DNA of 64,000 nucleotides from Pseudomonas sp. KUIN-1 (GTDB lineage Bacteria > Pseudomonadota > Gammaproteobacteria > Pseudomonadales > Pseudomonadaceae), in contig NZ_AP020337.1 of the NCBI RefSeq assembly GCF_009176725.1, forward strand, positions 434,001 through 498,000, given 5' to 3'. The position numbers were made by a program, and so were the translations under genes. How positions within the stretch are numbered: the stretch's first letter is position 1; the number at the start of each line of letters is the position of its first letter. Of this stretch, positions 34,212 through 43,050 are shown in pieces. The notes below the pieces were generated by a model. It had not been told where the DNA came from and ran no database searches. It saw only the letters and a program-made list of their open reading frames with translations.

Positions 34212-34480
34212 AGCGACGATTCCTTGCAAAGTGGGTAGGCGAGGGCGCAACACCAACAGCTGAAGCTGTCAGCCTGAAGGCGACTCGGGAGTACTCGGCA
34301 GGGATGACGCAATAAGGTGGAGCAGGGGCATTTCAGGGCGATCACAGGTATTCATTATTTTTATCTCTGTTTTCGTTATGAAAATAAATTACACGAAAAT
34401 GAAATACAAACAAATATATGAAAATAATTTTCTTTTTTGGGTCGTGCCTCGCTAATGGGAGAGAGGCGCTGAGGCGCGGC
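34212..34480 (-). promoter_or_regulatory. AT-rich promoter region with candidate RpiR operators
   Basis: The gap before the transporter gene is strongly AT-rich at 34345-34440, unlike its surroundings. It holds TTTTC-GTTAT-GAAAA (34370-34384) and a perfect palindrome GAAAATAATTTTC (34420-34432), with another GAAAATGAAA word between them (34395-34404). These GAAAA/TTTTC half-sites are likely operators for the RpiR protein encoded in the operon, but this was not tested. The ptuB gene ends at the other side. Confidence 0.5.
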
Positions 34481-35128
34481 CTACCGCTGCGTCAGCAATT
34501 GCTCCGCATAGCGCGCAACGACATGGCCGAAAGCAATAGAGGTATTAGCGGTGCCCGAGCGCAGGCTGTCTACAAGGTTAGCGAGTTCCGCATCGCTGGC
34601 GCTGGATATGAACTGTTCATCGAACACACCCGTGATGGCCTCCTGACGTCTTTTGGTCAGATACGCGATATCGAGTGCGAGCTTTTCGATCATCGTCGTG
34701 GCGGGAAGGTCGGTGTGGGATGTGCTCTGGATTTTCCCTGTCAGCAAGTAACGGAAGCGCTGTTCGCAATCGTCCTCTGTCGGAGAGATGTGCAGGTCTT
34801 CATCGAACCAGTTGCCCTTGTAGTGGCCGCAGTGCAACGGGCTTCCTGGTGTGGTCTCGCGCAGGCAGGACGCATGAAGATTGCTGAACTCCAGTGCCAA
34901 TGGCAGATAATGATCCTGCGGTCTGAAATGTTCGATGTGACTGCTATCAAGTTCTATTTCCCTGCCGCAATAGCAGCATGAGAAGTTCTGCTCTTGCAGC
35001 AGGCGATCATGCAGGTCGCGTTTTTGCGGGTTCTGCAAGGTTGGATAAGTGGGCGTCCAGTCTTCGTTTGCACTGGCTTTCCATTCGGTGAATGACGCAG
35101 GCTCAGTTCCTTTGATGATGCGTCTCAT
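34481..35128 (-). CDS. ptuB: Septu defence system HNH nuclease PtuB
   Basis: Predicted DNA-cutting subunit of a Septu anti-phage system; 215 residues. It has a zinc/HNH core: CCYCG (Cys51, 52, 54), HIEHFRP (His64, His67), SNLHASC (Asn83, Cys88) and LHCGHYKGNW. This is the arrangement of the TIGR02646 HNH family that includes PtuB and the nuclease of retron Ec78. The ATG overlaps the ptuA stop by 4 bp (ATGA). Together with the ATPase it should degrade nucleic acid or shut down infected cells. Local base composition is more AT-rich than in the flanking genes, which suggests horizontal gain. Confidence 0.82.
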   Translation of the reverse strand: MRRIIKGTEPASFTEWKASANEDWTPTYPTLQNPQKRDLHDRLLQEQNFSCCYCGREIELDSSHIEHFRPQDHYLPLALEFSNLHASCLRETTPGSPLHCGHYKGNWFDEDLHISPTEDDCEQRFRYLLTGKIQSTSHTDLPATTMIEKLALDIAYLTKRRQEAITGVFDEQFISSASDAELANLVDSLRSGTANTSIAFGHVVARYAEQLLTQR

Positions 35129-36390
35129 CGTCCAATGATCTCCTTGCGTTTGAGTAGCGCCTCGGCACCCGCGAACTCTGGTAGATCGGGCGCCTTCTTC
35201 TTCAGTGCATCAAGCTGCGACCTGGCTTTTTCAAGCTCGTTGTTTTCCAGAGTGCTGAATAGCTGATCGAGCAACTCTTCAATTTCAGGCTCACGCTGAG
35301 GCACGCCCATGACTTCTTCCAGAATGCTGCTGGAGTCCAGGCCGTAGGTTGCTCTTGGGTGAGAGCCGTCATGGTTATTCAGCAGGATGACCTCGCCCGG
35401 TTGCAGGCTGCCGATGACCTGTGGCGAGTGGCTGGCAGCGATGAACTGAATGCTGGGAAATGCTTTTTTCAGCGCGGGTGCAATGGTGCGTTGCCAGCCG
35501 GGGTGAAGGTGGATGTCCAGTTCATCGATCACGATGATGCCGTTTGTCTTGCTTAGAACATCCTTCCCCATGTGCGGATTTAGCAGGCAGATACGGCGGG
35601 CAATATCGGCGAAGAGGGCGACCATTCCGCGTTGCCCGTCGCTCAGGTCGTTGAACGGGGTTTTTCGGTCATCAATGTCCACCATCAGCCCCCGCATTTC
35701 CATGTCGTACTCTATGCCCTTGGACTCCGGCAGTGCGCACTGGATAGCTGAATTGATCCAGGTGAGTTCGTCGGTGAGAATGCCAGGGAAACCCGTTCTG
35801 GCCAGTCTTTGAAAGCGCTCCAGTGTCTTGCCGATGAACCAGGTCTCGAAGTTTTTCAAGTTGGAAGCGGCATCGAACCAAGAGGTGTAGGCATCCAGTC
35901 TTGATGGTTTGCTCTGTGCAGCATGCTCAGCGGTTACACTCATCGTCAGCCAGCGTCGATTGGCTTGATAGACGGCGAATACAGGCAAATCCCCGTGAGT
36001 AGCGCCGTCGATGCTGATCAGATTTTCCGAAAATACGAGACTGTTCAGCGCGCTAAAATTTGTCTGAAGACTGCTGCGTTCTAGCGATACGTGCCATTCC
36101 TGATGCTCAAACGCGCCACCTTGGGCAGTCAACACAAGAGGATAGCTGCGCTCAAAACGAATCCTGTCTTCGAACTTTACTAACTCGAACCGAACATCGG
36201 ACTCGGCTATCGATGGTCGATGGACGCCAATGCTTCCAAGTAGATTCCCGAAGCATCCCGCCACTCCCAGCAATAACGACGTCTTCCCACTGCCATTAAC
36301 CCCCACCACCAGATTGAACCCAGGCTGGAAGTCGAAATGAGCATCTTCGTAGCAACGAAAATTCTGCAGGTGGAGGCGGTCGAGGCGCAT
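35125..36390 (-). CDS. ptuA: Septu defence system ATPase PtuA
   Basis: ABC/SMC-like AAA ATPase that forms a complex with PtuB; 421 residues from the ATG at 36390 (MRLDRLHLQNFRCYED), chosen for its AAAGGAAA site and because the fold starts there. Walker A GVNGSGKTS (residues 30-38), an ABC-signature-like LSDGQRG (249-255), Walker B IIVIDELD (285-292) and the switch His in ASHSPQ (319-324) are all intact. The C-terminal 60 residues are helical. It is 77 bp downstream of the MFS gene on the same strand, but a promoter can fit there. No reverse transcriptase gene is near, which argues against a retron. Confidence 0.82.
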   Translation of the reverse strand: MRLDRLHLQNFRCYEDAHFDFQPGFNLVVGVNGSGKTSLLLGVAGCFGNLLGSIGVHRPSIAESDVRFELVKFEDRIRFERSYPLVLTAQGGAFEHQEWHVSLERSSLQTNFSALNSLVFSENLISIDGATHGDLPVFAVYQANRRWLTMSVTAEHAAQSKPSRLDAYTSWFDAASNLKNFETWFIGKTLERFQRLARTGFPGILTDELTWINSAIQCALPESKGIEYDMEMRGLMVDIDDRKTPFNDLSDGQRGMVALFADIARRICLLNPHMGKDVLSKTNGIIVIDELDIHLHPGWQRTIAPALKKAFPSIQFIAASHSPQVIGSLQPGEVILLNNHDGSHPRATYGLDSSSILEEVMGVPQREPEIEELLDQLFSTLENNELEKARSQLDALKKKAPDLPEFAGAEALLKRKEIIGR

Positions 36391-36410
36391 GTCGGTTTCC
36401 TTTACCAGAA

Positions 36411-36426
36411 CTGGCGGATGCGCCAG
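36411..36426 (-). promoter_or_regulatory. Small hairpin upstream of ptuA
   Basis: CTGGCG-GATG-CGCCAG forms a 6-bp perfect stem, 20 bp before the ptuA start codon and just before its ribosome binding site. It may end the MFS transcript or influence ptuA translation; there is no U-run. Confidence 0.35.
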
Positions 36427-36467
36427 TGTACCTTGGCTAACCCTATGCGCCATCGCCCTATGTGTGA

Positions 36468-37778
36468 CTAAACCTGCGACCCCAGCGGCTGCAACCTTGC
36501 CAACCTCAACGCCACACCAAGGGCGATCAGCAGCAACACGCCTATAAACACCCCGATACCGTTCCAGCCTGCGTAGTGCCAGAACACGCCGCCGCCGGTG
36601 CCGGCCACGCTCGAACCTGCGTAGTAACAGAACAGGTACAGGGACGCGGCCTGGCCTCTGGCGGTGGTGGCCCTGCGTCCGACCCAACTGCTGGCCACTG
36701 AATGTGCGCCGAAGAAGCCGAAGGTGAAGATCAGCACACCGACGATCACCAGTGGCAGTGGGGTGAACAGGGTCAGCAGCAGGCCGGCCAGCATCATCAC
36801 GATCACGGCCCAGAGCACCTGTCGGCGGCCTAGGCGGTCAGCCAGCGAGCCGATCTTTGCTGAACTGTAGATGCCCGACAGGTACACCACGGAAAACACA
36901 CCGACCACGGCCTGGCTCAGGTTGTAGGGGGCGCTCAGAAAGCGGTAGGCGATGTAGTTGAACAGCGTAACGAATGCGCCCATCAGCAGAAAACCGGTCA
37001 GAAACAGCAGCGGCAGGCCTGCATCGCGAAACTGCACGACAAAGCCGTCGAGCAGACTGCGAGGGTGCAGCGAGCGCGGGCGGAAGTTGCGTGACGCCGG
37101 CAGGATCTTCCAGAACACCGCTGCGGCGATCAGCGCCAGCCCGCCGACCACCAGCATCGCCGCGTGCCAGCTGACATAATCGATCATCACCCCGACGATC
37201 AGCCTTCCGCTCATGCCACCGACGGCGCTGCCGCCGATATACAGCCCCATCGCCAGGCCCAGATGGGTGGGGTGGATCTCCTCGCTCAGGTAGGTCATCG
37301 CCACTGCCGCCAGGCCGCTCAACGAAAGACCTACAAGAGCTCGGGTAATCAGCACGCCCTCCCAGCTGGGCATCAAGGCGCTGGCGATGGTGAACAGCGA
37401 GGCACAGAACAGCGCCATGACCATCACCGGCTTGCGCCCCAGCCGATCGGATATCGGCCCGGTGATCAGCAGGCCGATGGCGAGCATTGCTGTGGCGACG
37501 GACAGGATCAGGCTGCTTTGTGCCGCAGTCAGGGAGAACTCGCTGGACAGCGTGGGCATCATCGGCTGAACGCAGTACAGCAGGGTAAAAGTCGAAAACC
37601 CGCCAGCGAACAGCGCCAGTGCAGTGCGTTTGAACAGTGGCGTGTTCTTCTCGATGTAGGTATCGCCCGGCAGTGTCGACGACTGTACGGACGAGGTGTT
37701 CAAGTCGGGGGTGGGCGGGGCAACGGCAGGGTTCACAAAGACCTCGGGGCACGGTTGAGCAGGCAATGAAAAAATCAT
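36468..37778 (-). CDS. MFS transporter (YnfM-like drug/arabinose efflux type)
   Basis: Inner-membrane major facilitator with about 12 helices and a hydrophilic N-terminal extension of about 50 residues; 436 residues in all. The first helix starts at ALALFAGGFSTFTLLYCVQP. The loop 2-3 motif GPISDRLGRKPVMV and its second copy SLADRLGRRQVLW are present. The family includes YnfM. A LysR gene diverges from it, as in the ynfL-ynfM arrangement, so that regulator probably controls it. The substrate is unknown; the start could also be the internal methionine nearer the first helix. Confidence 0.85.
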   Translation of the reverse strand: MIFSLPAQPCPEVFVNPAVAPPTPDLNTSSVQSSTLPGDTYIEKNTPLFKRTALALFAGGFSTFTLLYCVQPMMPTLSSEFSLTAAQSSLILSVATAMLAIGLLITGPISDRLGRKPVMVMALFCASLFTIASALMPSWEGVLITRALVGLSLSGLAAVAMTYLSEEIHPTHLGLAMGLYIGGSAVGGMSGRLIVGVMIDYVSWHAAMLVVGGLALIAAAVFWKILPASRNFRPRSLHPRSLLDGFVVQFRDAGLPLLFLTGFLLMGAFVTLFNYIAYRFLSAPYNLSQAVVGVFSVVYLSGIYSSAKIGSLADRLGRRQVLWAVIVMMLAGLLLTLFTPLPLVIVGVLIFTFGFFGAHSVASSWVGRRATTARGQAASLYLFCYYAGSSVAGTGGGVFWHYAGWNGIGVFIGVLLLIALGVALRLARLQPLGSQV

Positions 37779-37851
37779 ATAGCTCGCTAATCATTCCATC
37801 CAATATATTGTTCGACCTGTTTGATAGGTAAAACGACTTAATGGAGGCCGC

Positions 37852-38742
37852 ATGGAATTGCGTCATCTGCGTTACTTCATCGCGGTTGCCGAGGAGCTGC
37901 ATTTTGGCCGCGCAGCCCAGGCGCTGGGGATTTCGCAACCGCCGCTCAGCCAGCAGATTCAGACGCTGGAGCAGGAACTGGGCACGCGTCTTTTCGAACG
38001 CACCAACCGGCGTGTCGAGCTGAGCGAATCCGGGCGGCTGTTTCTCGACGAAGCACGGCTGGTGCTGGCACAGGTCGACAAGGCCACTGATGTTGCCCGG
38101 CGTGCGCAACTGGGTGAAATCGGCGAGCTGAAGATTGGCTTCACTTCGTCTGCGCCGTTTACGTCGAGCATCCCGCAGGCGATTTTTGCTTTCCGTCAGG
38201 CCTGCCCGGATGTGCACCTGACCCTGACCGAGATCACCAGTCAGGAAGTGGCGGCAGGTCTTGAGGACAAGACCATTCAGGTCGGCATCATGCGCCCGCT
38301 GGCATTGCCCGATTCACTGGTGGTGTTCGAATTGCTCAGTGAGCCGCTGGTGGCGATCATGCGTGCCGACCATCCGCTGGCGGCAGAAAGCGAGGAAGGG
38401 ATCTACATGGCGGCACTGGCCGCCGAGCCGTTCGTGTTCTTCCCGCGCACTTATGGCAGCGGTATCTACGCGCAAGTCCTGAGCCTGGCGCGCGCCGCAG
38501 GGTTCAGCCCGCTGATCACCCAGGAAGCGGGCGAAGTGATGACCATCATCGGCCTGGTCGCAGCAGGCTTGGGCGTCACCGTACTGCCCGCGTCCTACCG
38601 GCGAATGCGCATCGACGGCGTGGTCTACCGCAATGTCCTCGACCCCGGCGCAACCAGCGCGGTGTGGCTGGTGCAACGCAAGGACGAACAATCGCCCATG
38701 GCCAGGGCGTTCACCGAGCTGTTAACGCGCAACGTAGGGTGA
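37852..38742 (+). CDS. LysR-family transcription regulator
   Basis: 296 residues. The N-terminal winged helix (MELRHLRYFIAVAEELHFGRAAQALG, here split: MELRHLRYFIAVAEE then LHFGRAAQALGISQPP) is typical of LysR, and a linker helix and periplasmic-binding-like effector domain follow (ELKIGFTSSAPF...). It is divergent from the MFS gene with a 73-bp AT-rich gap that should contain shared operators. The effector is unknown. Confidence 0.9.
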   Translation: MELRHLRYFIAVAEELHFGRAAQALGISQPPLSQQIQTLEQELGTRLFERTNRRVELSESGRLFLDEARLVLAQVDKATDVARRAQLGEIGELKIGFTSSAPFTSSIPQAIFAFRQACPDVHLTLTEITSQEVAAGLEDKTIQVGIMRPLALPDSLVVFELLSEPLVAIMRADHPLAAESEEGIYMAALAAEPFVFFPRTYGSGIYAQVLSLARAAGFSPLITQEAGEVMTIIGLVAAGLGVTVLPASYRRMRIDGVVYRNVLDPGATSAVWLVQRKDEQSPMARAFTELLTRNVG

Positions 38743-38971
38743 TTCAAAGGCACGGATGATAGGACGCGGAGCGTCCAGAACGGCATGCGACGCGGAGCGT
38801 CGCACGATAGTTGAGATTCTGGCCGCAGGAGCGAGCTTGCTCGCGATCTGCCGGGAACCGACAGCAAGACCGGTGCATGCGGTGCAGAACTGTATTCCCA
38901 CGCTGGAGCGTAGGGAACGATAGGTGTGTGGGCTGGCGCGTGAGGAACGACAGGCGGCTCAGAGAATACCC
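38743..38971. repeat. REP and short dispersed repeats after the LysR gene
   Basis: The word GACGCGGAGCGTC occurs twice (about 38760-38776 and 38788-38801), each a small palindrome. A REP core GGAGCGAGCTTGCTCGCGA is at about 38828-38846. A third family, CCCACGCTGGAGCGTAGGGAA, lies at about 38897-38917, and GCGTGAGGAACGA at 38938 resembles the element at 6938. No gene seen. The hairpins may end both convergent transcripts. Confidence 0.7.
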
Positions 38972-40198
38972 TTAGCCCCAACGCCTGAAGATCAGCGAGG
39001 TGTTCACGCCGCCAAACGCGAAGTTGTTGTTCATCACGTATTCGTTGCTCATGTGCCTGGGTTCGCCGACGATGTAGTCCAGTTCGCCGCACTGTGGGTC
39101 AATGTCGACCAGGTTGAGCGTATGGATATAGCGATCGCTGTTGAGCATTTCGATGCTGAACCATGATTCCAGCGCGCCGCACGCTCCCAGCGTGTGACCG
39201 AGAAAGCTTTTTTGCGAGCTAAGTGGCATGCGCGGGCCGAACAGGCTGCTGGTGGCCAGGGTCTCGGCGATGTCGCCTTGTTCGGTGGCGGTGCCGTGAC
39301 CGTTGACGTAACCGATGGCGTCGGGCGACAGGTTGGCGTCTTCGAGGGCCAGCTCCATCGCGCGGCGCATGGTGGTCTGCTCGGGGCGAGTGCTGTGCGC
39401 GCCGTCGGCGTTGCTGCCGAAGCCGACTATTTCGGCGTAGATGTGCGCCCCCCGTGCCTGGGCATGCTCAAGCTCTTCAAGCACCAGCATGCCGCCGCCT
39501 TCACCGATCACCAGGCCGTCGCGTCCGCTGTCGTAGGGGCGTGGTGTGGTGTGGGGCGCGTCATTCTTCAGGCTGGTGGCGTACAGCGCGTCGAAGACCA
39601 TGGCCTCGGTCGGGCACAACTCTTCGGCCCCGCCCGCCAGCATCAGCGGCAGACGGCCGAACTTGATCGCCTCATAGGCATAGCCGATGCCCTGACTGCC
39701 ACTGGTGCAGGCGCTGGAGGTCGGAATCAGGCGTCCGGTCAGGCCGAAGAAGATACTGATGTTGGCGGCGGTGGTGTGCGGCATCATCCGCACATAGGAA
39801 TTGGCGTTCAGGCCCACGGCCACCGAGTTGATCAGCATGTTGCCGAAGGCCTTGATCTCGTCGGTGCTGCCGGTGGACGAACCGCAGGCCGTGCCCATGC
39901 GCCCATCGCGAATGATCGGGTCATTCAGCAGCCCGGCGTCGATCAGGGCCTGCTCGGCAGCCGCCACGGCCAGACGTGACACGCGGCCCATGCTGCGCAG
40001 TTGCTTGCGCGTCCAGTGCCCCGGCACGGCGAAATCGTCGATGGGACCGGCCAGGCGGGTATTGAGCTCGGCAAACCGGTTCCACTCGTCCATCCGGCGA
40101 ATGCCGCTGCGATTGGCCGTGAAGCGTGCATCGATAGTCGGCCAGTCGCTGCCCACCGAAGTGATGCCGGACATGCCGGTCACTACCACACGCTTCAT
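38972..40198 (-). CDS. apeR: Aryl polyene beta-ketoacyl-ACP synthase (ApeR-like)
   Basis: Type II ketosynthase for chain extension or initiation; 408 residues from the ATG that overlaps the ketoreductase stop (ATGA). The catalytic triad is complete: Cys164 in SSACTSGSQG, His301 in NGHGTATEQ, His335 in SFLGHTLGA. It is the last gene of the operon. I assign ApeR and not ApeO because the order O-P-Q-R of described aryl polyene clusters matches. Confidence 0.85.
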   Translation of the reverse strand: MKRVVVTGMSGITSVGSDWPTIDARFTANRSGIRRMDEWNRFAELNTRLAGPIDDFAVPGHWTRKQLRSMGRVSRLAVAAAEQALIDAGLLNDPIIRDGRMGTACGSSTGSTDEIKAFGNMLINSVAVGLNANSYVRMMPHTTAANISIFFGLTGRLIPTSSACTSGSQGIGYAYEAIKFGRLPLMLAGGAEELCPTEAMVFDALYATSLKNDAPHTTPRPYDSGRDGLVIGEGGGMLVLEELEHAQARGAHIYAEIVGFGSNADGAHSTRPEQTTMRRAMELALEDANLSPDAIGYVNGHGTATEQGDIAETLATSSLFGPRMPLSSQKSFLGHTLGACGALESWFSIEMLNSDRYIHTLNLVDIDPQCGELDYIVGEPRHMSNEYVMNNNFAFGGVNTSLIFRRWG

Positions 40199-40926
40199 CA
40201 GCACAGTCCCCCGTTGACGGCCAGAACCTGACGAGTGATGTAGCTCGCTTCGGCCGACATCAGAAAATTCACCGCACCCGCCACTTCCTCGGGCGTGCCC
40301 ATGCGTTGTGCCGGAATCATTTTCAGCAGTTCGTCCACCGGCACGTTCTCGTCGAGCATGGCGGTATCGATCAGCCCCGGCGCGACGCAGTTGACGGTGA
40401 TCTTGCGCTTGCCCAGCTCGATAGCCAGGGCCTTGGCGGCACCGATCAGCCCTGCCTTGGAAGCGCTGTAATTGACCTGGCCGCGGTTGCCGATCAGCCC
40501 GGAAACCGAAGTGATGCAGACGATGCGCCCTGCTGCACGACGGCGAATCATCGGCATCGTCAACGGGTGCAGGACGTTATAGAAACCGTCCAGGTTGGTG
40601 CGCAGCACCTGATCCCAGTCATCGTCGCTGAGCGCCGGAAACGCGCCGTCGCGGGTCAGCCCGGCGTTGAGCACCACGCCGTAATAGGCGCCGTGCGTCT
40701 CCACGTCCTGTTCCAGAACGGCCTTGCAGGCGGCCCGGTCCGAGACATCGAATTGCAGCACGCGTGCCTGACGGCCCAGCGCAACGACTTCGGCCTGCAC
40801 CGCTTCGGCTTCGCTGCGGCCGGTGCGGCAATGCAGGATCAGGTCGTATCCGGCCTGCGCCAGACGCAGGGCGATGGCGCGGCCAATGCCACGGCTGGAG
40901 CCGGTGACCAGTATCGATTCAGTCAT
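40198..40926 (-). CDS. apeQ: Aryl polyene 3-ketoacyl-ACP reductase (ApeQ-like)
   Basis: NADPH-dependent short-chain dehydrogenase reducing the 3-keto group after each extension; 242 residues. GSSRGIGRA (cofactor loop), LNAG, catalytic Ser in ITSVSGL, and YSASKAG (Tyr and Lys) are in place. It is a FabG homologue embedded in the operon, and overlaps both neighbours by a few bases. Confidence 0.88.
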   Translation of the reverse strand: MTESILVTGSSRGIGRAIALRLAQAGYDLILHCRTGRSEAEAVQAEVVALGRQARVLQFDVSDRAACKAVLEQDVETHGAYYGVVLNAGLTRDGAFPALSDDDWDQVLRTNLDGFYNVLHPLTMPMIRRRAAGRIVCITSVSGLIGNRGQVNYSASKAGLIGAAKALAIELGKRKITVNCVAPGLIDTAMLDENVPVDELLKMIPAQRMGTPEEVAGAVNFLMSAEASYITRQVLAVNGGLC

Positions 40927-41378
40927 GCCGGGGCTCCTTCAGCCAGGTAGTCAGCAGTATTGGGCGGGCAATATACATTGAGTCGGGCAAAAGCCTCGAT
41001 ACCCGGACCGGTGAGGGTGCATTCGAACATGCCCATGCCGTTGTCGTCCTGCAGGGAACGCACGGCGTGGATGTGCAGTTCGCTGCCCAGCGGGAAGCGC
41101 GTCACGTTGCAGTCGAACTTGCGGCTGCCAAGCAGAAACCCCAGCTTGACCGCTTCGCCCTTGTTGCGCGCCTTGCAACCGGCATAGGCCGCGACGCTCT
41201 GCGCCATCAGCTCGATGCCCAGCCATGCCGGCAGACTGCCGTCGGCTTGATTGAACAGGCCGTCGGCGCGCACGGTCAGGCGGGTTCGAATCTGTTCTTC
41301 GTCAAAGCTCAGCACCTGATCGATGAGAATCATGTCGCCGGCATGGGGGATGAGTTCGGCGAGCGGCCACTCGGTCAT
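40923..41378 (-). CDS. apeP: Aryl polyene dehydratase subunit (ApeP-like hotdog)
   Basis: FabZ-related hotdog-fold protein of 151 residues for dehydration of 3-hydroxyacyl-ACP. It has LIPHAGDMILIDQV at the start and the Glu-bearing helix GIELMAQS (Glu56), but the GHFP histidine loop of FabZ is missing (its place reads DGSLPAW). The partner with GHFP is the C-terminal domain of the ligase fusion at 50224-51915, so the two probably form a mixed active site. Overlaps by 4 bp on both sides. Confidence 0.84.
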   Translation of the reverse strand: MTEWPLAELIPHAGDMILIDQVLSFDEEQIRTRLTVRADGLFNQADGSLPAWLGIELMAQSVAAYAGCKARNKGEAVKLGFLLGSRKFDCNVTRFPLGSELHIHAVRSLQDDNGMGMFECTLTGPGIEAFARLNVYCPPNTADYLAEGAPA

Positions 41379-42571
41379 GGGGCATCTCCGATAATCAGGC
41401 TGATGTTGTTGCCACCGAAGGCAAACGAATTACTCATCATGTAACGAGCGTTTTCAGGTGTCAGGCGCGAGCCTGCATGTGTCCAGTGCAGAGCAGGCAA
41501 GAGCGGATCGGCCTCGCCGTCCCACAAGTGCGGGGGCAGGGCCTGTTCGGTATTCTGCGGTGCCAGGCTCAGCCAGCAAAACGCCGCTTCCAGCGCGCCT
41601 GCCGCGCCCAAGGTGTGGCCGCTGAGCGGTTTGGTCGACGAGCAGGGCACGCCGTTCGGAAATACCCCCTGCACGGCCAGGCTCTCCATGGCGTCGTTGT
41701 GCGGCGTGGCGGTGCCATGCAGGTTCAGATAACCGATCTGTTCCGCCTCGAGTCGGGCATTGCGCAACGCTTGCAGCATGGCATCGCGCGCGCCACGCCC
41801 GGTGGGTTCGGGGGCCGAGATGTGGTGAGCGTCGCAGCTGGCACCTGCACCCAGCAGGGCAATCGAGTGCCTGCTGTCGGTTTCGCGAGTCATCAGGAAC
41901 AGCGCGGCGGCCTCGCCGATATTGATCCCGTTGCGGTTGCTGGAGAACGGGTTGCAGAGCTGCGGCGACATGGCCTCGAGTGCCGAGAATCCCTGCAGGG
42001 TCAGCCTGCACAGGCTGTCGACGCCGCCGCAGAGCACGGCATCGCACAGGCCCATGTCCAGCGCCCGCCGTGCACTGAGCAACGCCCGCGAGCTGGAGGT
42101 GCAGGCTGTCGAGATGACGTAGGCCGGGCCGCTCAATTGCAGCCAGGCGGCGAGAAAATTCGCCGGTGCGCCCAGTTCCTGTTGCCGATAATCGTAATTG
42201 TCGGGGAAGGTCCGCTCACGCAGCCAGACGGCCATGCTCTCGCTCGCTTCATCGATGCCCGAAGTGCTGGTGCCGATGATCACGCCAATCCGTCCGGCGC
42301 CGAAGCGGGTGATAGCCTGGCTGATGTCCTCCTCGATCTGCAGGGCGGCAGCCAGCAGCAACTGGTTATTGCGGCTGTGATGCAAATGCACGGCAGGCGG
42401 AATGGGCGGCAGTGCGGATTTGACCGCGCCGACCGGCAATGCACGTTCCGGCACCCAGCCGCTTTCGAACACCATGCCCGAGCTGTCGCCGGCGAACAGC
42501 CTGCGCGACACCTCTTCACGGCTGTCGCCCAGCGAGCAGATCACGCCCAGTGCGTTGAGATAGGCGGTCAT
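41375..42571 (-). CDS. apeO: Aryl polyene beta-ketoacyl-ACP synthase (ApeO-like)
   Basis: Ketosynthase of 398 residues, expected to pair with the chain-length factor at 53746-54465. Catalytic Cys157 (STACTSSSR), His285 (LHGTATPHND) and His319 (LSGHTLGAA) are complete. It is preceded by the lipoprotein gene and followed by the dehydratase gene, both overlapping by 4 bp. Confidence 0.85.
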   Translation of the reverse strand: MTAYLNALGVICSLGDSREEVSRRLFAGDSSGMVFESGWVPERALPVGAVKSALPPIPPAVHLHHSRNNQLLLAAALQIEEDISQAITRFGAGRIGVIIGTSTSGIDEASESMAVWLRERTFPDNYDYRQQELGAPANFLAAWLQLSGPAYVISTACTSSSRALLSARRALDMGLCDAVLCGGVDSLCRLTLQGFSALEAMSPQLCNPFSSNRNGINIGEAAALFLMTRETDSRHSIALLGAGASCDAHHISAPEPTGRGARDAMLQALRNARLEAEQIGYLNLHGTATPHNDAMESLAVQGVFPNGVPCSSTKPLSGHTLGAAGALEAAFCWLSLAPQNTEQALPPHLWDGEADPLLPALHWTHAGSRLTPENARYMMSNSFAFGGNNISLIIGDAP

Positions 42572-43050
42572 GGCAGGCTCTCGTTGTTCAGCGGTGTGAC
42601 TTTGTAGCTCAGTCTGTCCTTGAGGCGAATAGTGAACGCGTTGGCCGATTGATATTCGACCAGCCAGCGGTCATCCAGACGACGCTGCATGCCCTGGCGG
42701 TAAGCGGTCGGGTAGCGGCCATGCATTTCCAGGTCCGGGGTCATGGCGAACATCAGCGCAGCGAACAGCTCGCGGGCTTCGGGATTGGGCGGCAGCAAAC
42801 CATCGGCCTGCCATTTTCCGTCGATCAGCAACTGGCGCGCCTGGGGAATGCCCAGCGGGTCCATCATCGACCAGCGCAATCCGCCGTTTTCACGCTGGAT
42901 GATCAGCAACCAGTCCTGATGCTGATCTGCCTGGCGACGCTCGATGTGCAGCTGCATCGGCAATTGCAGGGTCGGTGCGCTGGTCGGCAGCGGGGCTTGT
43001 GCCGCACAGCCGCCGAGCAGCAGGAAGGCTAAAAACAGTACGCGAATCAT
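42568..43050 (-). CDS. DUF3261-type lipoprotein of the aryl polyene cluster
   Basis: Small lipoprotein of 160 residues. A lipobox LLGG-C puts the lipid on Cys15, and the +2 residue is Ala, so Lol export to the outer membrane is expected. The rest is beta-rich (QLHIERRQ, RWSMMDPLGIPQA). Its predicted role is outer-membrane acceptance or placement of the polyene lipid, together with the LolA-like protein. The biochemical role is not established. Confidence 0.75.
   Translation of the reverse strand: MIRVLFLAFLLLGGCAAQAPLPTSAPTLQLPMQLHIERRQADQHQDWLLIIQRENGGLRWSMMDPLGIPQARQLLIDGKWQADGLLPPNPEARELFAALMFAMTPDLEMHGRYPTAYRQGMQRRLDDRWLVEYQSANAFTIRLKDRLSYKVTPLNNESLP

Noticed and set aside
34481..36390. 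A retron of the Ec78 type
   Set aside because: PtuA/PtuB-like proteins occur in that retron, but there is no reverse transcriptase gene or msr/msd-like repeat near 34.4-36.5 kb, so Septu is the better call.
36391..36687. An extended N-terminus for PtuA starting near 36687
   Set aside because: The added 99 residues are Arg/Val-rich, overlap the MFS gene, and match no ATPase. The ABC fold begins at the ATG at 36390, which has a good ribosome binding site.
38743..38971. A small RNA gene downstream of the LysR gene
   Set aside because: The hairpins are explained by dispersed repeats (REP and GACGCGGAGCGTC family). I see no promoter for a separate RNA.
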